Source: Oscillospiraceae bacterium (GTDB lineage Bacteria; Bacillota; Clostridia; Oscillospirales; Ruminococcaceae). From it: a stretch of 64,000 nucleotides of DNA. This document shows, one piece after another, positions 32,782 through 41,034 of the stretch. The stretch's first letter is position 1. The number at the start of each line of letters is the position of its first letter. Made by a program: the position numbers and the translations under genes. The notes under the pieces are model-generated. The model searched no databases, was not told where the DNA came from, and was given only the letters and a program-made list of their open reading frames with translations. The stretch lies in NCBI GenBank assembly GCA_018380115.1, contig JAGZUF010000011.1:1-64000 (forward strand). Reading direction: 5' to 3'.

Positions 32782-34224
32782 ATGGGCCACACACAGGAAA
32801 AGCCAGCTTCCGGCGGAATGAATATCAGCGTAAAATCATTCATCACGGCCATTGCCATGCTGGCGGCCCTGATGGTGCTCACCTATGTGCTCACATTTTT
32901 TGTGCCTGCGGGCACGTTCGAGCGCACCGAGCTGGACGGCCAGATGGCCGTGCTGCCCGGTACCTATCATGCCGTTGAGGGGGGAATCCCGTTCTGGAAA
33001 TGGCTTCTCAGCCCCATTCTGGTGCTATTCAGCGAGGGAAACGTCACCATTATTGCCATCCTTGTGTTTCTGTTCGTCATCGGCGGCGTGTTCCACTGCC
33101 TAGATGAAAGCGGCCTGATGCGCTACATGCTGGGGCGCATTGTCCGCGCCTTCCGGCACAGGCGCTATCAGCTTATCTGCATTGTTACGCTGTTCTTTAT
33201 GGCCATGGGCACGCTGGTGGGCTCATTTGAAGAGTGTGTGCCGCTGGTACCCATTGCAGCGGCACTGGCGGCCAGCATGGGCTGGGACGCCATGGTGGGC
33301 CTTGGCATGAGCCTGCTTGCCATTGGCTGCGGCTTTGCCACAGGCATATGCAACCCCTTTACCGTGGGCGTGGCCCAGCAGCTTGCTGGGCTGCCCATGT
33401 TCTCAGGCGCGCTGTGGCGCGCGGGCGCCTTTGCAGTGCTGTACCCGTGCCTGTGCCTGTTTCTTGTGAGCTATGCGAAAAAAATAGAGGCACGCCCCGA
33501 AAAGGGCGCGCTGGCGGGCCTGGCACCCGGCGTGCAGGCGCCGGAGGCCGGGCAGGCCTTCGTGCGCGACAGGGGGATGGACAAGGGCCTTGCGCTGTTT
33601 GCAGGCATATTGGGCGCGGGCATTTTGCTCATCTTTTCCTCCAGCTTCATCCCGGCGCTGCAGGGCGTGCTTTTGCCGCTGGTGGCCGTCATCTTTCTGG
33701 TGGCGGGGCTTGCGGCCAGTATAGCCTGCGGGCTGCGCGGCAAAAAGCTGGCGGGCTTTTTCAGGGACGGCGCCGTGAGCCTTGTGCCTGCGGTGGCGCT
33801 TATTCTCATGGCGTCCAGCGTGCGCTATACGCTGGAGCAGGCGCATATTCTGGACACCGTGCTGAACGCGGCCACCCAGCTTACCCAGCACATGCCAAAA
33901 GGGGCGACGGCGCTGTTTTTGTATGCGCTGGTGCTGGTGATGAACTTTTTCATCTCCTCCGGCTCTGCCAAGGCGTTTCTGCTGATGCCGCTTATCACGC
34001 CCATTGCCGATTTGTGCGGGCTGTCGCGTCAGGTGAGTATTCTGGCCTTCGCCTTTGGCGACGGCTTTTCCAACGTGTTCTATTTCACAAACCCCGTGCT
34101 GCTCATCAGCTTGGGGCTGGTGGGCGTCGGCTACGGCGCCTGGGCAAGGTGGAGCGGTAAGTTTCAGCTTATCATTCTGGCCGTTACAGGCGGCATACTT
34201 CTGCTGGCCTCGGCGGTGATGTAG
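32782..34224 (+). CDS. YfcC-family membrane transporter
   Basis: A 480-residue polytopic protein of the YfcC/DcuC (C4-dicarboxylate anaerobic carrier-like) superfamily with about twelve helices. Features include FVPAGTFERTELDG after helix one, GSFEECVPLVPIAAALA and CGFATGICNPFTVGVAQ, which line the substrate path in this superfamily, and the FISSGSAKAFLLMPLITP repeat in the second half. GGAGGTG precedes ATG 32782. Relatives transport dicarboxylates or arginine/ornithine-type solutes; substrate unknown here. Confidence 0.88.
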   Translation: MGHTQEKPASGGMNISVKSFITAIAMLAALMVLTYVLTFFVPAGTFERTELDGQMAVLPGTYHAVEGGIPFWKWLLSPILVLFSEGNVTIIAILVFLFVIGGVFHCLDESGLMRYMLGRIVRAFRHRRYQLICIVTLFFMAMGTLVGSFEECVPLVPIAAALAASMGWDAMVGLGMSLLAIGCGFATGICNPFTVGVAQQLAGLPMFSGALWRAGAFAVLYPCLCLFLVSYAKKIEARPEKGALAGLAPGVQAPEAGQAFVRDRGMDKGLALFAGILGAGILLIFSSSFIPALQGVLLPLVAVIFLVAGLAASIACGLRGKKLAGFFRDGAVSLVPAVALILMASSVRYTLEQAHILDTVLNAATQLTQHMPKGATALFLYALVLVMNFFISSGSAKAFLLMPLITPIADLCGLSRQVSILAFAFGDGFSNVFYFTNPVLLISLGLVGVGYGAWARWSGKFQLIILAVTGGILLLASAVM

Positions 34225-34382
34225 GGGGCAGAGCCCTGATATGCGCCGCAGGGCGCGCGGCGGCCGGCGGGGCGCATTGCCGCGCCGGGAAAGCGCCGTG
34301 TCTTGCGCGGAAGCTTATTTGGGTAGGCGCGGCGGGCGGCGTTGCGGCCGAAGCCGGAAGAAGGGGAAAGGGGAAATGGGGA

Positions 34383-35081
34383 ATGGCCGTAGAAAACAGA
34401 CAGGCGCAAGCCGTGCCCGCGCAGGAGCGCATGCGCTTTGGGCTGTGCCTTGTGTTTGTGGGCGGCTTTTTGGAATCGTACACATATCTTCTGCACGGGC
34501 ATGTGTTTGCCAACGCGCAGACGGGAAACCTTGCCCTGATGATGTTGTACGCGGTGAATATGGACGCACATGCCTGGTATTACCTTGTGCCCGTGGGGGC
34601 GTTTCTGGCGGGTGTGTTCGTCAGTGAATGGATGCGCAGCGCCATGACTACGCGCAGGCGCGCGGCGTGGTACCATGCACTGCTTGCGGCGGAGGCCGCT
34701 GTGCTGGGGGGCATCGCCTTTCTGCCGGCGGGCGTGCCGGATGCCGTCGTCATTGTGCTGGTGTCGTTCGTGTGCTCCATGCAGTTCAACGGCTTTCGCA
34801 AAACACACGGCATGCCGTATGCCACCACGTTCTGTACGGGCAACCTGCGCAGCGCGGGCGAGCACACCTTTCTTGCGCTGAAAAAGCATGACAGAGGCGA
34901 GGGGCTTGCCGCACTTCGCTATTGGGCGGTGATCGGCGTGTTTTGCCTTGGCGCGCTGTGCGGTGCCGCCCTCAGCAGCTGGTGGGGGCAAAAGGCCATT
35001 CTGGTGTGCGCGGCCATGCTTTTGGCGGCCTATGCCGTTCTGTGGCATTTCAGCCGCCTTCAGCTGGAAGTGGTGGAATAA
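34383..35081 (+). CDS. YoaK family membrane protein (DUF1275)
   Basis: A 232-residue protein with six predicted helices and the DUF1275 features GLCLVFVGGFLESYTYLLHG, ANAQTGNLALM and SMQFNGFRKTHGMPYATTFCTGNLRSAGE. Start ATG 34383 after AAGGGGAAAG. DUF1275 proteins are widespread membrane proteins; some have been proposed as small-solute transporters, but the function is not established. The 160 bp before it show no gene or clear promoter. Confidence 0.85.
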   Translation: MAVENRQAQAVPAQERMRFGLCLVFVGGFLESYTYLLHGHVFANAQTGNLALMMLYAVNMDAHAWYYLVPVGAFLAGVFVSEWMRSAMTTRRRAAWYHALLAAEAAVLGGIAFLPAGVPDAVVIVLVSFVCSMQFNGFRKTHGMPYATTFCTGNLRSAGEHTFLALKKHDRGEGLAALRYWAVIGVFCLGALCGAALSSWWGQKAILVCAAMLLAAYAVLWHFSRLQLEVVE

Positions 35082-35228
35082 AAACAGGGAGGCTTTTCCT
35101 TTCCTGCACCGGCTGCTTTGGAGATGAAGACAGGCGGGGAGAGCCTTGCTGCCAAGCCGCTCTCCTGTGGGCATATCAGAATGAGTGAGCTTGTGAGAAG
35201 GCTTCCACCTGTCAAACCGGAAAAAATG

Positions 35229-35261
35229 AAAAGCACGCGCCTAAGCGGCGCGTGCTTTTTG
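35229..35261. terminator. bidirectional terminator
   Basis: AAAAGCACGCGCC pairs with GGCGCGTGCTTTTT, between the DUF1275 gene and the convergent flavoenzyme remnant. Confidence 0.85.
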
Positions 35262-35272
35262 CCGTACAGTGC

Positions 35273-35799
35273 TTAAATTTTTATGCAGACGTCCCACGCG
35301 CGCCAGATTACGGTGCGCAGATTGCCCACCGCGTTTGCGTCGCCCACAATGTGCACATGCTTCGAGGCGGCGGCCAGCGGTATCGGCACATAGCCGATGG
35401 AAACGACAGTGGAATCGCACGCGACATCGAATTCTTTGCCGTCCCTGCCGCACAGCGCCACGCCGTCCGGGCGGATGGCCTTTACAGGACGTCTCCAGAT
35501 AAACGGACGTTTCATGCAGAGCCAGCGTCTCGCGCAGGAACGACGAATTTGCAAGGCACACGCCGCGCGCGGCGATGAGGTCGTTTTTCATCTCCACCAC
35601 AATGGACTTTTTGCCTTTCAGAATAAGGTCGTATGCGATTTCACAGCCGGTGAGGCTGCCGCCAATGATAACAACGCACTCACCCACCTCGCGGCCGCAG
35701 AGGTATTCCGTGGCCTCCATGGCGTGCTCCAGCCCGGAGATGGGCGGCTTTTTCGCCGTCCAGCATGGCCTGCTGTTCCTTATTCAGGTTCACCTTCAC
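35273..35799 (-). pseudogene. frameshifted remnant of a flavin oxidoreductase C-terminus
   Basis: Read on the minus strand, a GTG at 35799 behind AAAAAGGAG opens a frame with 19 residues (VKVNLNKEQQAMLDGEKAA) that resemble an aconitase-X-type N-terminus. A frameshift near 35745 leads into SGLEHAMEATEYLCGREVGE, then the dinucleotide fold VVIIGGSLTGCEIAYDL. A second frameshift near 35490 leads into DGVALCGRDGKEF and HIVGDANAVGNLRTVIW. The body matches the FAD/NADH domain that ends 2-enoate reductases and related NADH:flavin oxidoreductases. The catalytic barrel is missing, so this is a decayed, possibly hybrid, gene. Confidence 0.75.
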
Positions 35800-35968
35800 A
35801 CCATCTCCTTTTTCCGCCGCAAAACGGCGGGCTGTGCTGCCCTCAGTATTGCTATATTGCCGCGCGAAGGAAAAGAGGGAGGCAGTATCCCGCACGCTTG
35901 ACGCATGCGGGCGAAATAGATATAATGTTGCTGGCAGGTGCGGGTTGTGACGCCTGCTGTAAAAAAAA

Positions 35969-36012
35969 GAAAAAGCCCGGGCTTTTTCTTTCCCTGCACA
36001 GTGCAGGGAAAG
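35969..36012. repeat. two overlapping perfect palindromes
   Basis: GAAAAAGCCCGGGCTTTTTC (35969-35988) and CTTTCCCTGCAC/GTGCAGGGAAAG (35988-36012). The first looks like a small bidirectional terminator. The surrounding stretch 35800-36280 shows no convincing gene. Confidence 0.6.
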
Positions 36013-36290
36013 AAGGTGCCTTACCTGCAACAGATAGGAGCGTGAGAAAGAATAGTGCGCCGGTATGCGGGCGAGTCAAAAGCACCGCATGCAGGCCGGA
36101 AAACAAAATGGCAGAGACTTCCGGCGGCAGGCCTGCCCTGCCTCTTTTACAATGTCCTCTGCTTCAAAAGTGCCTGGTGCCGTCCGCAGGGGCGCTTTTG
36201 CATGCCGGGCATCTGCGCCTGGCGCCCGGTTTTCCGGCACAGCAGCTTTGAGGGGCAGGCCATGAAAATATTTTGAGGAGAGATTTTTAT

Positions 36291-37376
36291 ATGAAATTCA
36301 ATATCAAATGGAACGCACTGGAAAAACGCCAGCTTTTGATATTTGTGCTGGCGGCCTTTGTAGTGCCCTATGTGCTGGGCATCGCCATGGGGGCCGGCTT
36401 TTATGCGGGCAGTGACGTAAGTTTTTTTGCCTCTGCCCAGATGTTTTACCCGGCGGCAGGCGTGATGCTGGCGCTGCTGTTCACCCGAAAAGGGGACAGT
36501 ATGCTGCCGCGCAAATTCTTTGTGTGCTTTTTGGTGCTCACTGTGCTGATGCTGGCGTGCAGCCTGGCCAGCGTGCTGGTGCCGGTGCTGCCGTGGGCGC
36601 TGATTGGCAATTACGTCATGATGGGCGGCACGCTGGCCGCCTGGGTGTGCTATTTTGCCGACGGCAAGGCACGCCGCGCGGCCTACGGCCTGCGCCTTAC
36701 CGGAACGGGCGGCACAAACTCTTTTTTGATGCTTGCCCTGTTTATGGTGCTGTATTTTGCGCGTATTTTTATCCTGAGCGGCCTGATGACGCTGGCTGCC
36801 CCCTCACTGGCCGCAGACGCGGCCATGCCCGAGTGGTGGAGCCCGCTTATCGCCCTTTTTAATCTGGCGCTTATGCCGCTCAGCTTCGTGCTGGCCTTCA
36901 CCGCCTTCTTTGGGGAAGAGTACGGCTGGCGCGGTTTTTTGCAGCCCCTTCTGCAAAAGCAGTTTGGGCCCAGAGGCGGTATTCTGGTGCTGGGTGCGGT
37001 GTGGGGGCTGTGGCATCTGCCCATCAATATTTTTTATTACAGCCCCGACACATGGGTGCTCAGCGTGCTCAACCAGGTGTTCCTGTGCATCTGCTACAGC
37101 GTTTTCTTTGGCTTCGCCTATGCCAAAACAAAGAGCATTTGGGCGCCTGTGATGATACACTTTTTCAATAACAACGCCGTGCTGCTGTTCGCCAGCGCAG
37201 ATTCCATCGGCGGTCAGGTGCTGGATTGGCTCAGCATCCTGCTCAGCCTTGCGGTTATGGGCATTCTGTACCTTCCGTTTTTCGCCAGCCGAGTGTTCCG
37301 GCAGGGCGGCGCCGTGCCCGGGCTGCCAAGGCATGAAGGGGCGGCCTGTGCCGGGGCCGTTTCAGAGAGGGAATGA
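36291..37376 (+). CDS. CPBP-family intramembrane protease
   Basis: A 361-residue membrane protein with about eight helices. The CPBP (Abi/CAAX-like) motifs are present in order: GEEYGWRGFLQP (EE-x3-R), GAVWGLWHLPIN and VMIHFFNN, which form the metal-free glutamic protease site in the membrane. Start ATG 36291 after GAGGAGAG. Family members process CAAX-type or bacteriocin-related substrates or act in immunity to them; no such substrate gene is nearby. It has over 270 bp of non-coding DNA upstream and repeat copy 4 downstream. Confidence 0.9.
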   Translation: MKFNIKWNALEKRQLLIFVLAAFVVPYVLGIAMGAGFYAGSDVSFFASAQMFYPAAGVMLALLFTRKGDSMLPRKFFVCFLVLTVLMLACSLASVLVPVLPWALIGNYVMMGGTLAAWVCYFADGKARRAAYGLRLTGTGGTNSFLMLALFMVLYFARIFILSGLMTLAAPSLAADAAMPEWWSPLIALFNLALMPLSFVLAFTAFFGEEYGWRGFLQPLLQKQFGPRGGILVLGAVWGLWHLPINIFYYSPDTWVLSVLNQVFLCICYSVFFGFAYAKTKSIWAPVMIHFFNNNAVLLFASADSIGGQVLDWLSILLSLAVMGILYLPFFASRVFRQGGAVPGLPRHEGAACAGAVSERE

Positions 37377-37456
37377 ACGAAATATAAGGCGAAGCTCTGC
37401 AGGGCGCTGCCTGCGGAGCTTTTCTGTTGGTCAGCTTTAGCGAAACGCCCCCCGGC

Positions 37457-37675
37457 CGTGCCGGGGAGGGTAAAAGGCTTTCGCTGTCAGTTTCGGGCGA
37501 GGCGAGAGGGTATTCAACATCCAAAAGATGCAGCACGCGACGGTAAGCTCCCCGTTTATGGAGGACGGGGCAGGTGATGCAGGAGACAGAGTTTCAGTGC
37601 CTTTTGAGAGGCTTGCCGGTAGTATGCCCTTCCCCAGGGTATACGCAAGCCCCTGCCTTAGCCGGGGGGCCTGAC
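37457..37675 (+). repeat. dispersed intergenic repeat, copy 4
   Basis: Forward copy: CGTGCCGGGGAGGGTAAAAG, ACGGGGCAGGTGATGCAGGA and CTTTTGAGAGGCTTGCCGGT in the same order as the other copies, ending near GGGGGGCCTGAC. It follows the CPBP gene and lies in 1.1 kb of DNA without an obvious gene. Confidence 0.8.
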
Positions 37676-38513
37676 TCAAAAGCCGCTTTCTGCGCCAACC
37701 GGAAACTCGCTATGGCGCTGGAAAAGCGAAAGCTTCGTTGTTATGGAACTGGCGCTGCAGGGGCAGTCAGGAAGACAAAGGTGCGGCATAAAACTGTACC
37801 CGAACAGAAAAAAGTCTGCCGCATGTGCGGCGGGCCCGCAGATACCGCCGGTGCCTTAAAGTGCTGTGGAAAAGTACCATGCCCGGAGAAAGGCCCTAAA
37901 GAAAAGCGATTGCATGCAGGGCTGCCTGCAGGCCAGGCAGCGGAAAAGCACACCTTTGATGCAGGGCGGGCAGCAGAAGAATGACAAAAGCCCCGGCCTG
38001 CAGTGGTGCGGAACAAATGGAATATGCCTGCTTTTGCTTCAAGGTGTGAACAAAGATATGAACAGTGGGCAAGGGAAAAGCCCGTGGAATGCGGCTTCCA
38101 CGGGCTTTTTATGGGTTTGTGCCGCAAAAAGGACACCCGCTGAAAATAAGAATTCTGAGCTCAGAATGAATTCACTTTCATTTTTACACAGTGATTTTTT
38201 GAATTTTGCTTCTGGGTATCTCGTTTTGGTAGGAGGGGACGATACTGAAAAAAGGCTTAAACGCTGGATTTATGACATGAAGACAGAGGCCGGAATTTGG
38301 ATTGTCTTATTTTTGAGTTCCAAATTCCGGCCTCTGTTCAACTGGGTTTACGCGACAAAAAAGATGCCAGTAAGGGGCCGTAGTAGCAACCTGCAAAAAG
38401 TTGGTAGCAAGCCGAAGCGTTGTGAGCGCGTTTACAAGCGAACAGCGTAGACGCAGCGTGACTTTTTGCGGAAAAGGAGGAACAGTGGAGCGGGCGACTG
38501 ATTTTTTATAAAA
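37676..38513. other. long non-coding spacer between the CPBP gene and tRNA-Gly
   Basis: No frame here has a ribosome site plus a recognisable product; a 136-codon frame at 37574-37984 overlaps repeat copy 4. The spacer holds a terminator-like hairpin at 38077-38111 and a 17-bp inverted repeat at 38285-38337 (AGAGGCCGGAATTTGGA / TCCAAATTCCGGCCTCT, 19-bp loop). Confidence 0.6.
38077..38111 (+). terminator. terminator-like hairpin
   Basis: AAAAGCCCGTGGAA pairs with TTCCACGGGCTTTTT around a 6-base loop. It could end a transcript that includes repeat copy 4. Confidence 0.7.
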
Positions 38514-38544
38514 TAAAAAATCGGAACGAGCGCAACTCGTTCCG
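38514..38544 (-). terminator. tRNA-Gly terminator
   Basis: On the minus strand CGGAACGAG pairs with CTCGTTCCG and is followed by ATTTTTTA, directly after the tRNA. Confidence 0.88.
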
Positions 38545-38547
38545 ACG

Positions 38548-38621
38548 TGGAGCAGATGACGGGAATCGAACCCGCGTGGCCAGCTTGGAAGGCTGGAGTT
38601 CTGCCATTGAACTACATCTGC
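38548..38621 (-). tRNA. tRNA-Gly (anticodon TCC)
   Basis: A 74-nt cloverleaf on the minus strand: acceptor GCAGATG/CATCTGC, anticodon stem CCAGC/GCTGG with loop CTTCCAA (anticodon TCC), T arm GCGGG-TTCGATT-CCCGT, discriminator T and an encoded CCA at 38550-38548. Confidence 0.97.
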
Positions 38622-38667
38622 ATGCAGGCTCTGCCTGCACAGCGGCAAAGCTATTAAATACTCATTT

Positions 38668-38697
38668 ATTATACTGTGAGAAAGGCCTTTCTGTCAA
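38668..38697 (-). promoter_or_regulatory. tRNA-Gly promoter
   Basis: On the minus strand TTGACA (38697-38692), 18-bp spacer, TATAAT (38673-38668). Confidence 0.8.
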
Positions 38698-38742
38698 GGG
38701 GCAGGGGGCGCCTGCTTCAGACAGGTAAAGTTTATTTCCTGC

Positions 38743-38771
38743 TTGACAGCTTATACCCATATGGGTATAAT
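38743..38771 (+). promoter_or_regulatory. promoter of the P-type ATPase, consensus
   Basis: TTGACA (38743-38748), 17-bp spacer, TATAAT (38766-38771): a full consensus promoter whose spacer and -10 are covered by the first palindrome. Confidence 0.9.
38751..38770. promoter_or_regulatory. CsoR-type operator 1
   Basis: TTATACCCATATGGGTATAA, a perfect 20-bp palindrome overlapping the -10 element. G/C tracts flanked by AT on both sides are typical of CsoR/RcnR-family sites. Confidence 0.8.
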
Positions 38772-38776
38772 ATGCA

Positions 38777-38794
38777 TATACCTATATGGGTATA
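38777..38794. promoter_or_regulatory. CsoR-type operator 2
   Basis: TATACCTATATGGGTATA, one mismatch from a perfect palindrome and nearly the same as operator 1, 26 bp further on. Confidence 0.75.
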
Positions 38795-38807
38795 AGGGGG
38801 CTTTGCA

Positions 38808-40679
38808 GTGAAATTTTTGGAGCGTGTTCTGGAGTGGGGCGGCATAAAGCGGGATATTGTTTTCCTCGCCATTTCCGGTGCTGCACTGGCGGCCAGTATA
38901 GCAGGAGTTCCGCCTCTGCCGTTCGATGCTGCATGGGTTGCTATTATTCTTTGCGGCGTGCCTATTGTTCTGGAGGCTGTTATCGGCCTTGTAACGGCTT
39001 TTGACATCAAAGCGGACGTGCTTGTGTCGCTGGCGCTGGTGGCATCTGTGCTTATTGGGGAAGATTTTGCCGCAGGCGAGGTGGCCTTTATCATGCAGCT
39101 TGGCGGCCTGCTGGAAGAGCTGACTGTTGCAAAGGCGCGTGCGGGTATTGAGAAGCTGGTGCGCCTTACGCCCCGCACGGCGCGCCGCATTACACCGCGG
39201 GGAGAAGAGACGATAGAGGCGCAGGCGGTGCAGGTGGGTGATATGCTGCGTGTGCTGCCGGGTGAGACCATTCCGGTGGACGGGGTGATTACCGGCGGAC
39301 ACACCTCTGTAGACCAGGCTGTGATGACGGGGGAATCGCTTCCGGTAGACAAATCGGAAGGCGATGAGGTGGCCAGCGGCACGGTGAACCAGTTCGGCGC
39401 CTTTGACATGCGCGCCACAAGAGTGGGGGAGGACAGCTCTATCCAGCGCATGGTGCGGCTGGTGCAGTCTGCGGATGCAGGCAAGGCGAAGATAGTGGGC
39501 CTTGCAGACCGTTGGGCCACATGGATTGTGATAACGGCACTGTCCAGCGCGGCGCTGACGTGGCTGGTAACGGGCGAAATTCTGCGCGCTGTCACAATTC
39601 TGGTGGTGTTCTGCCCCTGTGCGCTGGTGCTGGCCACGCCCACGGCCATCATGGCGGCCATTGGCAATGCCACAAAGCATGGCTTTCTGGTGCGTGAGGG
39701 CGATGCGCTGGAACGGCTGGCAGATGTCTCAAAAATAGCCTTTGATAAAACAGGTACGCTTACTTACGGCACACCGGAGGTAGAGGCAGTATGCTCCGTT
39801 TTGCCTCAGTGGCCGCGCCCGGCACTGTATGCACTGGCCGCAGGGGCAGAGCTGCACTCTGAACACCCGCTGGGGAAAGCCGTTGTGCGCGGCTACCAAA
39901 AGGCAGGCGGCCCCGCGCCTGCCCGGCCGGAGGGTTTTGCCATGCTTCCGGGACGCGGCGTGACGGCCACTGTGGCCGGGGTGCATGTGGCAGCAGGCAC
40001 ACAGGCTCTGCTGGCCCAGCAGGGGGCGGGGGTGCCGCCCGATTTGGAACGACAGGCAGCCGTATACACAGCGCGTGGCTGCACGGTGATATACCTTGCG
40101 CTGAACGGCGATGCCGCCGGGTTTATTGCCCTGGCAGATACACTTCGGCCGGACGCGGCCGAAGTGATAAAGCGGGTGAAGGCATGTGGCCCGTCGCCCG
40201 TGCTGCTCACGGGTGACCATGAGGAGGCGGCCCGCACCATTGCGGGGCAGCTTGGCATAGATGAGTTCCGGGCGGGCTGTCTGCCGGAGGACAAGCTGAA
40301 GTGGATAGGCGCCAGCCAGAAGAAGGGCAAACAGGTGTGCATGATAGGCGATGGCGTGAACGATGCGCCCGCGCTGAAAAAGGCGCATGTGGGCATCGCT
40401 ATGGGCGGTGTGGGCAGTGACATAGCGGTAGAGGCAGCGGATATTGCCCTTGTGAATGATGACATCAAGGAATTGCCGCATCTGCTGCAAATGGCGCGAA
40501 AAATGATGCGCACCATTCGGTGGAACCTTGCCTTTTCCATGGCGCTGAATTTTGCGGCCATCCTCCTTGCCATAACGGGCGCTTTGAACCCTGTGGTGGG
40601 CGCTTTGGTGCACAACGCCGGGTCCGTTTTTGTTATCCTTCACTCATCCCTTCTGCTGAAATGGAAAGAACGGATATGA
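38808..40679 (+). CDS. heavy-metal P1B-type ATPase (CPC type)
   Basis: A 623-residue exporting P-type ATPase starting at GTG 38808 behind AAGGGGG. C269-P270-C271 form the CPC membrane metal site; MTGES, D313 in DKTGTLT and GDGVNDAPALKKA are complete. It lacks an N-terminal HMA domain. The last helix ends HNAGSVFVILHSSLLL, unlike the usual Cu-type NSLRL end, so the ion could be Cu(I), Zn/Cd or another metal. The promoter carries two CsoR-like palindromes, which favours Cu(I). The only CsoR in the window is at 27.2 kb. Confidence 0.93.
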   Translation: MKFLERVLEWGGIKRDIVFLAISGAALAASIAGVPPLPFDAAWVAIILCGVPIVLEAVIGLVTAFDIKADVLVSLALVASVLIGEDFAAGEVAFIMQLGGLLEELTVAKARAGIEKLVRLTPRTARRITPRGEETIEAQAVQVGDMLRVLPGETIPVDGVITGGHTSVDQAVMTGESLPVDKSEGDEVASGTVNQFGAFDMRATRVGEDSSIQRMVRLVQSADAGKAKIVGLADRWATWIVITALSSAALTWLVTGEILRAVTILVVFCPCALVLATPTAIMAAIGNATKHGFLVREGDALERLADVSKIAFDKTGTLTYGTPEVEAVCSVLPQWPRPALYALAAGAELHSEHPLGKAVVRGYQKAGGPAPARPEGFAMLPGRGVTATVAGVHVAAGTQALLAQQGAGVPPDLERQAAVYTARGCTVIYLALNGDAAGFIALADTLRPDAAEVIKRVKACGPSPVLLTGDHEEAARTIAGQLGIDEFRAGCLPEDKLKWIGASQKKGKQVCMIGDGVNDAPALKKAHVGIAMGGVGSDIAVEAADIALVNDDIKELPHLLQMARKMMRTIRWNLAFSMALNFAAILLAITGALNPVVGALVHNAGSVFVILHSSLLLKWKERI

Positions 40680-40895
40680 CAGGAAAATTTGTTGCCCTGC
40701 TTATAGGCGCACCTGCTTTGGGCCGCAATGCTTTATGCTTTTGCCGGGGCGAGGGAACGGGGCGGCGCATAGACAGCCGGGCCCTGCAAAGCGCTTGCCG
40801 GTGCCATGGCGCCCCAGTGCGGTGCTGGCGCCGGTGTTCATTTGGAGAGACGCTGCGGGTTGGCTGAAAGGCTTTTGCAAAAAATATTTTCTGAA

Positions 40896-40931
40896 AACCG
40901 GCACGGCCGCACTGGCCGTGCCGGTTCTTTT
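40896..40931 (+). terminator. terminator after the ATPase
   Basis: AACCGGCACGGCC pairs with GGCCGTGCCGGTT, followed by CTTTT. The 215 bp between the ATPase stop and this hairpin hold no gene. Confidence 0.85.
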
Positions 40932-41034
40932 ATATGCCGCATAAAGTTGCCCGGCCTGTGCCGTTTTCAAAAAAGTATTGCTTGTGACGCAGCGTTATGA
41001 TTTATAATACATGCCAGAGAAGGGGGAAAGCGCT

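Noticed and set aside
37574..37984. 136-codon frame with CxxC motifs after the CPBP gene
   Set aside because: Its first third lies in repeat copy 4, it has no ribosome site, and composition is unlike the neighbouring genes.
38307..38648. 113-codon minus-strand frame across tRNA-Gly
   Set aside because: It runs through a clear tRNA and its terminator; a known kind of false prediction.
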